Part shown: positions 9,550 through 18,209 of the stretch, piece by piece
Layout of the letters: each line of letters opens with the position of its first letter
Numbering within the stretch: the stretch's first letter is position 1
Source of the DNA: Gnetum montanum
Taxonomy: Eukaryota; Streptophyta; Gnetopsida; Gnetales; Gnetaceae
Assembly (NCBI GenBank): GCA_015680685.1
Contig: MNCI01033489.1
Location: forward strand, 1 to 20,058
Reading direction: 5' to 3'
Length of the DNA stretch: 20,058 nucleotides
Program-made: the position numbers and the translations under genes
Notes under the pieces: model-generated
The model's input: only the letters and a program-made list of their open reading frames with translations
Told to the model about the DNA's origin: nothing
Databases searched by the model: none

Positions 9550-9980
9550 GCAATATCCTAATGTCACTAGAACTCATGGTTAAATTCCTATAAGATCATA
9601 ATTCATGGTTAGCTCATGACTAAATTCTTATATGAACATGTCTCATGATCAAATTAGTATTCACCAAAATGACTCATGTTATACTCATGATTGAAGTGCA
9701 CAAAGATCATGACACATGGTCAACTCTTAATCCATTTTATTTAATGAATCATGAGACATGATTAGCTCATAATTGCCTCATTTGTAGCCATAACCTTATC
9801 TCTAGACTCAAAATGTTTTTATCACAACCACAACTCATGGTCTCTAACCATGATTGATGTTGTAATACCATAAATTATGATATTCTCATTTTTTCAAATT
9901 TCTTACTATTTCAAGCTTACCAAGATTCATGATTAAATACTAGGACTTATGTTGTACTACCACAACCTCTTCCTAACACA
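9550..9980. repeat. TCATG-rich degenerate repeat tract
   Basis: TCATG, CATGA or CATGG occurs many times at irregular 10-40 bp spacing, for example in CTCATGGTTA, AGCTCATGACTAAATT, TCTCATGATCAAATT and CACATGGTCAACTC. The motif is nearly palindromic (ATCATGA), so both strands look alike. Spacing is too irregular for a clean satellite. It lies between the copia remains and the RT end of the - strand gypsy copy. Confidence 0.5.
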
Positions 9981-10304
9981 TGGTCTAGTGCATGATGACT
10001 ATTTCAGTGGAGTTTGGAATCGAAACTTCTATCATTAATACATCTTGGGGATGTTATTCTACTACATAAATATCCAACAATGGTGAGATTATGGTGCCTA
10101 ATCATGGATCTTAGTCAAGTTACTATGATGTCTTAAGCTACTTATACATTTTCTTCTACCTTTGTATTAATTTTGGATAGCCCACAAGTAATACAAATGA
10201 GATGATTTGCAATACCACAATTATTGGTAAAGATGTGGTGGCTCAAAATTCTCTCAAAAAAATCATTAATATTTGTTCTTTTCATATGTGAATCATTAAG
10301 GTTG
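9981..10304. other. Junction region next to the RT fragment, no gene assigned
   Basis: The - strand frame from the RT continues open to 10142, but after KAITNLATPTNL the residues (NDSHMKRTNINDFF and onward) no longer resemble the RT connection or RNase H region. A breakpoint therefore probably lies near 10300. No other feature is visible. Confidence 0.4.
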
Positions 10305-11455
10305 GTTGGTGTTGCCAAGTTGGTTATGGCCTTAACCTTATTAAGATTGACACATATCCTTGCTTTAGACATTTCAAAGCCAAGCATATTTCCAATTTTG
10401 ACACCAAAGATACACTTCTTAGGATTAAGCTTGATTTTGTATTTGAGGCATTGTTTGAGAATTAAGTCAAGGTCTTGCACATGGTCATTGGCTATTTTAG
10501 ACTTGATTGCTATGTCATCAACATAATCATTAAGTAACCCTAGCATGTAATCACTGAATATTTAGGTCATAGCTCACTGATAGGTTGCACTTGCATTCTT
10601 TAGACCAAATGGCATCATGAGTATAAGAAGGTTTCCCAAGGGGTCATGAAGGTCATATACAACTGATGCTCTAGGTTGATCCTAACTTGATTGTATTCTA
10701 AGAACCCATCCATAAAAGATAATAGGGCATGTCCAATCGTAGTATCAATGAGTTGATCAATATGAGGCAATTGAAAATCATCTTTAATAGTTTCCTTATT
10801 AAGATCTTGGAAATTGATGCAAATATGTATACTCCCATTTTTCTTAGGATCTACCTCTATGTTGGACACCCAATCTGCGTAATTGATAGCTTGAATGAAA
10901 CCAACTTGATATACTTTCATGATCTCATCACAAACTACTAGGGCTAAATTTGGTCTAATCTTGTAAACCTTTTACTTAACTAGTTTGATACTTAGGTCGA
11001 GTATGATGTTGTGTTGTACTAGGCATGGATCAAGACCTGGCATATCTTCGTATGGCCATGCAAAGGTTTTAATGTTATCCTAGGTAACTTTGGTGATGTC
11101 TTGAGTTTGCTGGGATTCAAGTGAGGGACTTAGTTTTAGTGTTTTCTCCTCATTGTTATGCGTTATAATAGGAATTTCAACTAGAGAGTCATCTGTGATG
11201 TCTCTAGCCTCTAAGTCAAGAGTTTTAACAACATACTTCGGTCACTCTAAGGATTTCTCTATTAAGGCTATATGATCAAAGAGGTTCCCAAGCTCAAGAT
11301 CTAAGCATTTGAGGTCAAATGATCATTCAACATTATCATAGGGTCCAACCAAGTTTAGAGGTAGAATGAATTTTATCCATATGTCCATGTTCAAACCTTG
11401 GAGTTCAACTAATAGCATGTTAAGTGGCACCTATGCAACATAGTTGTTAAACAAT
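10305..11455 (-). pseudogene. pol: Ty3/gypsy reverse transcriptase fragment
   Basis: The - strand translation has the classic order: FAWPYEDMPGLDPCLVQH, then VGFIQAINYADWVSNIEV, ICINFQDLNKETIKDDFQLP, LLSFMDGFLEYNQV, MTPWETF, MPFGLKNASATYQ, YVDDIAIKSK, LKYKIKLNPKKCIFGV and NKVKAI. Both catalytic aspartate motifs (FMDGF, YVDD) are intact. Stops include a TAG where W is expected before DNIKTFAW and a TGA after SATYQ where R is usual. Upstream, VPLNMLLVELQGLNMDIWIK to 11455 looks like the pol N-terminal part. Homology is lost at both ends (about 10300 and 11455). Confidence 0.92.
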
Positions 11456-11456
11456 G

Positions 11457-11720
11457 TTAAAATAATACAAAAGTACTACAATAATAGAGCAACACAAGGC
11501 AAAAATGAGATCCAACACTTAGTAAAATAATGCTAAGCAGGGTAGAATAAGGTAAAGTGAGGTCATACAAGGTCACTACAAGGTAAACAAGGCCAATGAA
11601 AGAAAAACGAGGTAGGAACAAAGTAAAAAGAGGTAAAAACAAGGTAAAATAAGAGAGAAATGAGGTTAAAACCAAATAAAATCGAATCAAACAAGGGCAA
11701 CAAGGTTACAATAGTGTTAA
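11457..11720. repeat. Purine-rich degenerate AAGGTAAA repeats
   Basis: The + strand is rich in short GGTA/GGTC units such as AAGGTAAAGTGAGGTCA, ACAAGGTAAACAAGG, AGAGGTAAAAACAAGG and ATGAGGTTAAAACC, roughly every 10-15 bp. The complementary strand is pyrimidine-rich and yields long open hydrophobic frames by composition alone. It abuts the 5' edge of the RT homology and may be the remainder of the gypsy spacer. Confidence 0.55.
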
Positions 11721-12140
11721 AAATTTTAGTTTCTTGCGAAGACATAAAAGCATTTGTTAACATTGAAGGGCATTTGAAGCAAAAATTTCAATTTTTATAT
11801 TAGTTTAAGCCTTCACATATGAAATGCAAGTAGAAATGATGTTATATAGAGATAAAAGAGGTGATCTAGCCACTCATAGCTATATCAAAACTACTTTTAT
11901 CAGTTATTCCCAAAACTAGTAACCATATTTTAAAGCTCTAACTATGAAAAGGCATGATTTAACCTTCCTTCTTCTTCTTTTTTAACAAAAAGTATTTTTT
12001 ATAATTTTAAAGATGTTATTATATTCAAAAACCCAAAAAAAATTAATAAAACAATACTTCAATTATTCTGCTATCACACCTCTCGCAAGTACCCATAACC
12101 GTGAAAAACGTTTTGAGGTAAAACGAAAGGTCAATTAGCC
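11721..12140. other. AT-rich DNA, no gene seen
   Basis: I find no coding similarity and no clear repeat. It separates the purine-rich repeat from the host-gene fragment cluster. Confidence 0.4.
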
Positions 12141-12143
12141 CCT

Positions 12144-12212
12144 GAACGAAATCCATATCTAACAGGTAGATATCCAAGAGAATTCGAAATCCATATCTAA
12201 CAGAACGAAATC
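12144..12212. repeat. Short direct repeats (filler-like) at the edge of the RPS3 fragment
   Basis: CGAAATCCATATCTAACAG occurs at 12147-12165 and again at 12185-12203. GAACGAAATC occurs at 12144-12153 and 12203-12212, the latter touching the point where RPS3 homology stops. Such overlapping short copies beside a breakpoint are typical of templated filler DNA from error-prone end joining; that reading is inference. Confidence 0.7.
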
Positions 12213-12390
12213 AATTACCGCTTACAAGAACCTCACATCCTTCAGTCCTGCTCTCCATGATAGACCTGAGAACACCATAGCAGGCCCTTCTTACTCTAAG
12301 ACCTCCAAGTAAGTTGGGGAACCGCTGGTAAAAGCAGCAAATTTGAATTTCGAGCTCCTCGCCGTACACCAAAGTGTCCAAGGGAAATTC
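12211..12390 (-). pseudogene. RPS3: Fragment of 40S ribosomal protein S3 gene
   Basis: On the - strand an uninterrupted 59-codon frame ends [20 protein letters not shown], then [13 protein letters not shown] and a TGA at 12213-12211. The last ~31 residues match the strongly conserved middle of eukaryotic ribosomal protein S3 ([31 protein letters not shown]). The N-terminal half ([24 protein letters not shown]) matches only loosely the KFPENSVELYAEK region and seems to have lost a few residues. RPS3 is a small-subunit protein of about 230-250 residues, so only about a quarter is present. Homology stops abruptly beside filler-like repeats. It is the only fragment of the cluster on this strand. 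Confidence 0.88.
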
Positions 12391-12424
12391 TATCCTTGCC
12401 TTGGTGCAGTGGGCAACTCCTCAG

Positions 12425-12822
12425 ACGGCAATAGCGGGTTTTCTGCCTTTTAGTGCCGTATATATTAAATTGTACTCCACTTTTTACAAGTATTTGGGAT
12501 CATATAACCTACATCCTCTGAAGCATCTTCTTCGCTGTCTTTATCATCCTCGTAATCGTTATGATTTTGCATTTTTATAACCATAGCTCTGACTTACTTC
12601 CAACTTGCTGTGGAAAGTCTGTATTGTGCGGAGGGTCAACTGTTCTCTTCATTTATGCTTATTGCTTTTACCACTATTTTTTCTGGCTCCGTCATGACTA
12701 GATTCATGTAAATATCATTCATTTTTGGCTACATGGCTTGCATATGCTATGGCTTTTCTCTAATGCTTGGGGTAGTTGGTTTCCATGTGTCATTGTTGTT
12801 TGTCTGCCATTGCATATGCTAA
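12425..12822 (+). pseudogene. C-terminal fragment of a TM9SF/TMN (nonaspanin) membrane protein gene
   Basis: Pieces in all three + frames align in order with the C terminus of plant transmembrane 9 superfamily proteins (Golgi/endosome nonaspanins). They are AGFLPFSAVYIKLY (from 12428), then IFFAVFIILVIVMI, then FITIALTYFQLAVES (12574 onward), LCGGSTVLFIYAYCFYHY, and SFIFGYMACICYGFSLMLGV with VGFHVSLLFVCH (12715-12822). The family normally ends FVRHIYRSIKCE; here the end reads FVCHCIC and a TAA at 12820. At least four frameshifts are needed and the WWWRS motif is lost, so it is clearly dead. It abuts the oppositely oriented RPS3 fragment within about 40 bp. Confidence 0.88.
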
Positions 12823-12825
12823 CGG

Positions 12826-13540
12826 TAAAGAAAAATCTGCTTTATACGATTACTTAGAAGACAAAAATATCCTAACGTGGGCTGAAAGAATTAATATATT
12901 GAACCAAAGATCCTAAACATTCATCGTCTATCATGCAAAAGCCGGAATCGTTCAAATGATTCTACCGTCAGAGAAAATGATTCAATGCAAGACCATGGTT
13001 TACGAAGGAAGCCAGCAACCGCAGGTAAAGGTGGAGTTGATTTTGAGGTTCAGGTGAAAATGTCACAAATTGATTTCACTCTCAGCATGGGTGAATGGAT
13101 TGTGGACAGCATTCACTGTCAAGGATCCATTTGAAGCAAAGATTACCAAGGAGGAACTAGATTATTTAGTATTTCTTTCAAAGCCAGAGATAAAAGCATT
13201 TAGCAGGGTAACCGTAGGAATTTTGCAGATTCTGCCGCTGCATAATTCATTGGGTGAGGCTATAATGGTTCAGCTGCAGCTTCTAAGATCTCTTTCTGTA
13301 TTTGGCCTTCTGGGAAGCTTGGATTTTGGATGCTTTGAACAGGTTTTGTTCACATAGCGGATTGATTGGTCTGCCCGTGGTATCCGGATGTGGGCAACGA
13401 CAAAATCCAGCTGATTGACGTCCTACAATGCGGCGTGATAAACATGGATCTTGGAGATCTGGGGTGCAGTGTCATACAGGGAAGAAAATCTGCACCATTT
13501 ATAGAGTAATAAATCGATGGCAGGTTCAAGCCATCAACAA
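12826..13540 (+). pseudogene. Coding-like stretch of unknown origin (possible additional gene fragments)
   Basis: Composition here is more balanced than in the flanks and several frames read as plausible protein, but I do not recognise the family. Examples are EKSALYDYLEDKNILTWAER (12830-12889), IVQMILPSEKMIQCKTMVYE continuing GSQQPQVKVELILRFR and a TGA, the 95-codon frame at 13070-13357 with DPFEAKITKEELDYLVFLSK, and, in another frame near 13375-13506, WYPDVGNDKIQLIDVLQCGV then INMDLGDLGCSVIQGRKSAP. Frame changes at 12925, 13060 and about 13360 suggest either one decayed gene or several short pieces. It lies between two recognised fragments. Confidence 0.4.
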
Positions 13541-13545
13541 GTTGT

Positions 13546-13991
13546 CAGACATTGCAGAAGAGAGTTGCAGAACTAGTGACTGTGCAAACAAGGGCTATCA
13601 AAGGCAAAGGATCATGGTATTGGATACACCTTGAGCCCATTCTGTTCCAAAAGAAGGAAACCCAGCTTGCCAAGGCTGTAAAGCTATGGTGTGGGCTTTG
13701 TAGTGCCCTGTTTTCAGCTTCAAACCCTTCAGGAATAGCATCAGATCATCTTAAAAGAGGCACGTGTCCAGACTTCAATGGACCAGTTCCAACATCCATA
13801 TCTTCTTTGCTTGCTGGAGCATCGTCAAATGTTACTAGCACCTCTCAAAATAGGAAAGCAGTGTTCTCTCCTTGCCACAGGCTGCAGTGCCTAGAGAAAT
13901 GGTGGCTTCCTCTCATGTCTTACCAGATTTGGTTAATTATAGCAACTCAAATTCTCTGGTGCTTTCTGGAGGAAAAGAAGTCACACTCTGA
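13546..13991 (+). pseudogene. Fragment of an At1g12380-like BED/hAT-derived protein gene
   Basis: A frame from about 13546 reads LQKRVAELVTVQTRAIKGKG, SWYWIHLEPIL, then LAKAVKLWCGLCSALFSASN and SGIASDHLKRGTCPDFN. This matches the N-terminal part of a plant family of domesticated hAT-transposase-like proteins (At1g12380/At1g62870 type), whose BED-like zinc finger has the form KLRCSLCDAVFSASNPSRTASEHLKRGTCPNF. The Cys-x2-Cys and His-x5-Cys zinc ligands are kept. After about 13870 the similarity resumes in another frame as VPREMVASSHVLPDLVNYSN, NSLVLSGGKE, ending TGA 13989. The rest of the protein (normally several hundred residues) is missing. Confidence 0.82.
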
Positions 13992-14108
13992 TTCTCGAGA
14001 CATATGTGATATATTAAGGAGGAAGTTGATCCCAATTTCTGAAGAATCTAATGAACATGTATAGCAGATGTTAAATATATTTCTGATAATCTTGAGGATA
14101 CGGGCTCC

Positions 14109-14306
14109 AAGGATTGTGGAGGGGCTTGGGATAATGCCAAGAAGTTTATCCAAAGCGGTGGAAAAGGGAGTGAACCTCATGAGGCCGCCTCTTGTGATAC
14201 CGTTGGAGACCCCTTCAAAGATACTCCGGGCCCGTCCCTACCTCTTTTCATTAAGATGCTTGCAACTATTGCCTTGATCATGGCACCAATGTTTTTTTAT
14301 TTTTGA
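14109..14306 (+). pseudogene. C-terminal fragment of a type II vacuolar/Golgi H+-pyrophosphatase gene
   Basis: An open frame reads [40 protein letters not shown], then [20 protein letters not shown] and a TGA at 14304. This is the invariant C-terminal signature of membrane H+-pyrophosphatases (GGAWDNAKK, GDTVGDPxKDTxGPS). IKMLATI and VMAP-like endings point to the type II (AVP2, K+-independent) class rather than type I (which ends near ESLVFAPFF). A few residues are lost between FIQ and GGKG and in the AAVTGD block. The family is ~770-800 residues; only ~62 remain, including the natural stop. Similarity begins abruptly near 14115, possibly at an exon edge or breakpoint. Confidence 0.88.
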
Positions 14307-14929
14307 TTACCCATTTTCCTTATTGGTAGTCAAAATTATATCGGTTACAAATTTTGCTTTATTGAGCTGGACATAGCAACGGAAGTTTGACATAAGTAAA
14401 TATTGTTTCTCATGAAGCCTAATTTGAGCTAGTGAGAAAGAAATGTATAATAGGCCTTTTAGAGCTTGGAGATGTTGCAATTGTAAAAATCTTATTACAA
14501 CACATTAAGTTGTTCCTCAATTGCTTGCTCTATGTTTATCTTCATACCTTTGTTAATTCTGACACAAATGTTGCATTCAGTTATGCTAGTGACATTAAGG
14601 AAAGCCTTTATGGCTACCCTTGTTACTAATGGTTACATGTTTTTATTGTTCACATGTCCCAAGTTATGATGATGATGGCTTTGGTAATGATGTTGATAGT
14701 ATTTCTCTCCTTCCATGACTTAGTTTTGTCTACTAAGAGACTCTTCATACCTTGTTGTTTATTATTTGGGCTATTATAGCCTTAGGAATTGTACTGGTTA
14801 TTATTTTTTGTTATCTTGTGGCATTATAACAGCATTATACTTTTGTTATTATTCTATTGCACAATGTGATCATGGCTATTAGTATGGACATTCTTAGTTG
14901 GAGGTTAAAAATGTTTGAAAGGGGGGCCA
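14307..14929. other. No gene seen; possible 3' flank of the V-PPase fragment
   Basis: The first part could be 3' UTR carried with the pyrophosphatase fragment, as the natural stop is retained, but nothing in the sequence proves it. The open frames at 14432-14629 and 14857-15051 have no recognisable similarity and look like T-rich composition. Confidence 0.4.
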
Positions 14930-15177
14930 TAAATTTCCTAGTTTTAGGCCCTGGCAGGCCACTTTTTTGCATTGATTTTATGTTTTCTATTTTTGTTATG
15001 GCATTTTATGACTTTTATGTAAACACAAATGAAATAGCCATGAAACTATAAACTAAACATGAAAATAAAGTTCATAGATATAATGCAAAATGTAAAAGTT
15101 GAAAGTAAGGCTACTAACTAAAGACTACATCATAGGGTACAAGGTTAAGAAAGTAGATAGATTACTTAATTGTGCAA
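14930..15177 (-). other. Post-protease spacer of the - strand gypsy copy
   Basis: Read on the - strand, the end of the protease ORF (15178) is followed by a T-rich stretch with TTTTGCAT-like words, then an A-rich stretch (CATAAAATCAATGCAAAAAA), then GGGCCTAAAACTAGGAAA. The + strand copy has the same succession after its protease (6540-6760), ending AAAAGGCCTTAAACTAG. This supports a family-specific non-coding spacer downstream of gag-pro, and moves the outer border of the foreign insert to below about 14930. Confidence 0.5.
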
Positions 15178-15965
15178 TTACTTTTTAATCTTCGAGAGAT
15201 TAAGAATTGCATAAGGTCTTTGTTGTATGATTTTATACTCCCCATTCCCTTTGCTTACCATGCTAAATGGGAGTTCATCCCATAATTCACTTATGGTCCC
15301 TACATTATTGGTTTTTCCTTGGCTAATTTCATTGGTTTTTTGGCTATCTTTTGGGTCACAGGAGCTTTCTTCTTGAAACTCTACCTCAAATACTTGTTCT
15401 ATGTCAACATTGTTGACAGAAAACGGAGTCATGTCATCACCATGGATAATAATCTCACTTCCTCATACGGAAGATGAAGTTCTTGATAAATTAGGGAAGA
15501 GATAGCCTATGGTTTAGCTAAGTAGGATTTTCCAAGGATTAGGTTGAATCCTAGTGTCTCTTCCACCATAAGGAAATTACTCGATGTAGGGAACTGTTCC
15601 CTAGCTACAAAGTTTAATGAAATTGATCCTTTAATCTCTACACATGATCCATTGAATGATTTAACTGTCAAGATAGAGGTGCTCTAAATGTGTTTAGTTA
15701 AGCCCAATCGTTCTATGATAGGAAAGGGTATAACATTAGTAGCTACTCCATTGTCTATGTGTACGCAATGTACTTTGTATTGGCCCACTCTTATTATTAT
15801 AAAAAAGGGAGCTCTTAACACCTCACCACATTGTGAGTTGATCTTTACCTTGTTATCCTAAAATGTTAAAGTAGTTGATCTTGTTTGTTCTTTAGGTGAG
15901 GATGATACTACTACTATTTTCATAGGTTTTTGGTTTGCTAGGATGTCATCATTGATAGGAATAGA
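15178..15965 (-). pseudogene. Aspartic protease region of the - strand gypsy element
   Basis: The - strand translation gives VGQYKVHCVHIDNGVATNVI, PFPIIERLGL, SFNGSCVEIKGSISLNFVAR, FNLILGKSYLAKP followed by TAG where W is expected, and YQELHLPYEE. After a one-base frameshift near 15470 the frame continues IIIHGDDMTPFSVNNVDIEQ, VFEVEFQEES to the stop at 15178. It aligns throughout with the + strand copy at 5909-6484. The active-site Asp survives here (HIDNG), whereas the + copy has VND. Confidence 0.85.
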
Positions 15966-16223
15966 AGTCAACATACAAACTAAGGCTTCACGATGGGCAT
16001 GAGAGGTCATAACTAAGTCATATAAGCTCAATAAGGTGTTCTTTTATTTAAGTGAGAGCTTGACTTGCTTCATGGAAGTGAAAATGTCTTTGTTATTATT
16101 CATTATTTTTTCGTTCTTATTGCTTTTAACTTCCTTCATTCTACCAAAGATTTTCACCTCATGCGTTAACATTTGTGGTTTAGGTCCCTTTCCCTTTTCT
16201 TATTGTCTATTTTCTTCCTTAGG

Positions 16224-16800
16224 TTAACTCATTGAAGCAGCTTGAGCATTTTTTGGTTTTGCATTATCCTTAGCTTTTGGCTTAGGAGCTAGCTTCTTAT
16301 GATGTTTTGTTGATGACCTCTTATTATCAAGTTGTGAGGGAATTGAGGCATTGGCCACCATAGGAGGATATTGGTCATCTTGAGTTATGGGCTTAATAGT
16401 GGTAGGAGAGGTCACTCTAATAACAAATGGTATTTTAGAAGGCATCAATGATGGTATCCTTATGATAAAAGGAATTCTTAAACATGACAAAGTTAAAGCC
16501 CTTTCATCACAAAGAGGTACCCAAATCACAAATGGCTCCCAGGTAGGTTTAGGATTGTTGCTAATGTTGAATGTGGCTATTGTATAGGGATCATTGTTAG
16601 CATTTAAGGGATCCTTGTATACTTGCATGTGTTGGTTCTAGGGCCTAACAAGGTTGGAAGTGTCTAACACTAACTCCCCATTGTCTATCATCTTTTGCAA
16701 GTCATCCTTTAAGGCTAAGGAGTCAGTATGATGACTGCGCAATTGATGATAGTGGTAGAATCGGTCCAATTTAAAGTATTTTGGAACTAGTGGATCATCC
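16224..16800 (-). pseudogene. Gag C-terminal/linker region of the - strand gypsy element
   Basis: From about 16795 down, the - strand reads FYHYHQLRSHHTDSLALKDD, LQKMIDNGELVLDTSN, then the 134-codon frame 16628-16224 with NPKPTWEPFVIWVP, LRIPFIIRIPSLMPSKIPFV and a Lys/Pro/Ala-rich, low-complexity end (KLAPKPKAKDNAKPK). The YHYH block and the IPFxIRI repeats match the + copy near 4850 and 5100. It is the longest surviving open frame of the element, probably a linker between capsid and protease. Confidence 0.65.
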
Positions 16801-17930
16801 TTGGTTACTGCAATGGAATCCTAAATGATCTCACATAATTGATCATGCCTCTTGCAAGCATTCTTAGTCATTTTCTTGTATTGGATTCAACCACTTTTTA
16901 GCTATTGGTCAAGAAGCTCGGATGGTTTTAAGGGTAAATTTGTATATTTTGACTAATCCTTCCTCTTGAAGTTAGGCCTAGATTGGTTAGATGTAGAGGT
17001 CCAAGTCATTTTGAGCAGTGGTGATGGGGGCTTTTGGTTGATTTTTTTTTGGCCCCAGTGTCATTTTAATCTCTTCAGTTACAGTGGCTATGACTACATG
17101 GTTTTGCTTCCATTTGTCTCTATCCTTCCATGTATATTGATTTTTATATGCCACATAGGTAGGGTCATGGATGGCTTCAACAACATCCTCTATGTTGTTT
17201 TTTTAGGAGAAAGTTTAACTAAGGGATCATAGGTCTAAGTAATAGAGTTTGGACTTAATGAAGTCATTAACTAACCCCTTGAATATGGCCACAAGATGTG
17301 TCTCAGCTATGGGTTTGAGAATCTCATTGAGAAGAGCATTCCATCGTTGTATAAACTTTTGCATAGGTTTAAGGGGCCCTTGCTTAACCTTCATCAGTTG
17401 ATAAAGGGTCATATTAGGTTTCAAGTTATACTTAAAGCCATTAACAAACTACAAAACTAAATTCTTTAGTGAGGTGATGGAACCTCTAGGTAATGCATGA
17501 TACCAATCCAAAGCTTTCCAAGTGAGGGACATAAGAAAGACACACATAATGGTATGAGGTCAAGCTTTTAATAAGAAGCACTCAAAACAGAAGGTAATGA
17601 GATGTACTTTAGGATCATCCTCATTGTTGTATTTGGTGAATTGGGAAATGGAAATGCCTACAAGAAGAGTTAGCTAGGAAATAATAGGACTAATGAGATC
17701 ATCTTGATATAAGTCCACTATCTTAACTATTTGAGTAGTAGAGGCTTTGACCTTTTGTAGCTCTTCAGTGAATTCTTGTAGCATCTAGAAGGCTTGATCT
17801 AGACCTTGAGGCATTCCCATGGGTTGTGGCATTCATGTAGATGCATGTGGAGGGAGTTAGGAGGCTTGGGGTCATGTAACTATTGGCACATTTGGCCATT
17901 TCATGGAACAGGTTGGCATGATTAAAGGTT
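16801..17930 (-). pseudogene. gag: Gag capsid region of the - strand gypsy element
   Basis: The - strand translation includes MPQPMGMPQGLDQAF, FTEELQKVKASTTQIVKIVD, QFTKYNNEDDPKVHLITF, MSLTWKALDWYHALPRGSIT, FKYNLKPNMTLYQLMKVKQG, then FIQRWNALLNEI, AETHLVAIFKGLVNDFIKSK and DPTYVAYKNQY near 17150. This is the plant gypsy capsid domain and retains the ALDWYHALP motif that is broken by TAG in the + copy. Stops (for example LVL followed by TAG before FVNGFKYN) and frameshifts show it is dead. Confidence 0.85.
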
Positions 17931-18209
17931 TATGCAGTTAGAAAAATTTCTGTTTGTAACACAAATTAAGGAAGGAAGGCCTCTGCAGTAACAAAGGAAA
18001 TTTCATCTCTTAATAAATCAATGCAAAGAGATACCAAATGTAGGATGCCGGTAAATACAAATCTTATGATGAGTTGGGAACCAGAAGTGTCTTACAAGAT
18101 CATATTAGCTTTGAAAAATCGTGATAGGATTTGTAGGACTAATAGTAACAAGGATACCGACATGTTTCGTTGGTTTTAAATAAATTTAAAAAGAAAATTA
18201 AAAAAAAAG
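17931..18209. other. No gene seen
   Basis: This is the left flank between the gag end and the 18210 island. It is AT-rich and ends in an A-rich run around 18180-18209. No PBS, LTR end or target-site duplication of the - strand gypsy copy can be identified here, so the element is truncated. Confidence 0.4.

Larger units (their letters stand above)
10305..17930 (-). mobile_element. Degenerate Ty3/gypsy retrotransposon, - strand copy, interrupted by a host-gene fragment cluster
   Basis: Read on the - strand the order is gag (17930-16224), protease (15965-15178), spacer (15177 to about 14930), then RT (11455-10305). Gag and protease match the + strand copy at 3043-6535 segment by segment. The protease-to-RT distance is about 3.7 kb and contains DNA that is not retroelement: RPS3, TM9SF, BED-protein and V-PPase fragments. 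Both termini, RNase H and integrase are missing or unrecognisable. It is a second, separately inserted or rearranged member of the family. Confidence 0.75.

Noticed and set aside
10224-10526. 100-codon + strand frame
   Set aside because: Shadow of the - strand reverse transcriptase, whose YVDD and LNPKKC motifs are clear.
11457-11763. Two overlapping hydrophobic reverse frames that look like membrane proteins
   Set aside because: They are produced by the pyrimidine-rich strand of the AAGGTAAA repeat and have no family similarity.
13428-13634. 68-codon + strand frame
   Set aside because: It overlaps in another frame with the BED-protein fragment starting near 13546 and shows no similarity.
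13947-14277. Reverse frame 13947-14180 and + frame 14068-14277
   Set aside because: Alternative frames of the V-PPase fragment, whose conserved C-terminal motif is in the frame ending at 14304.
12200-14310. A single functional fusion gene made of the captured pieces
   Set aside because: Opposite orientations, multiple frameshifts in the TM9SF and BED parts, and internal stops exclude one continuous product.
12140-15177. Helitron or Pack-MULE termini around the fragment cluster
   Set aside because: By eye I could not find a convincing CTRR end with hairpin, terminal inverted repeats or a target duplication, so no DNA transposon is called.
16387-16587. 66-codon + strand frame
   Set aside because: Antisense to the gag linker frame at 16628-16224, which matches the other gypsy copy.
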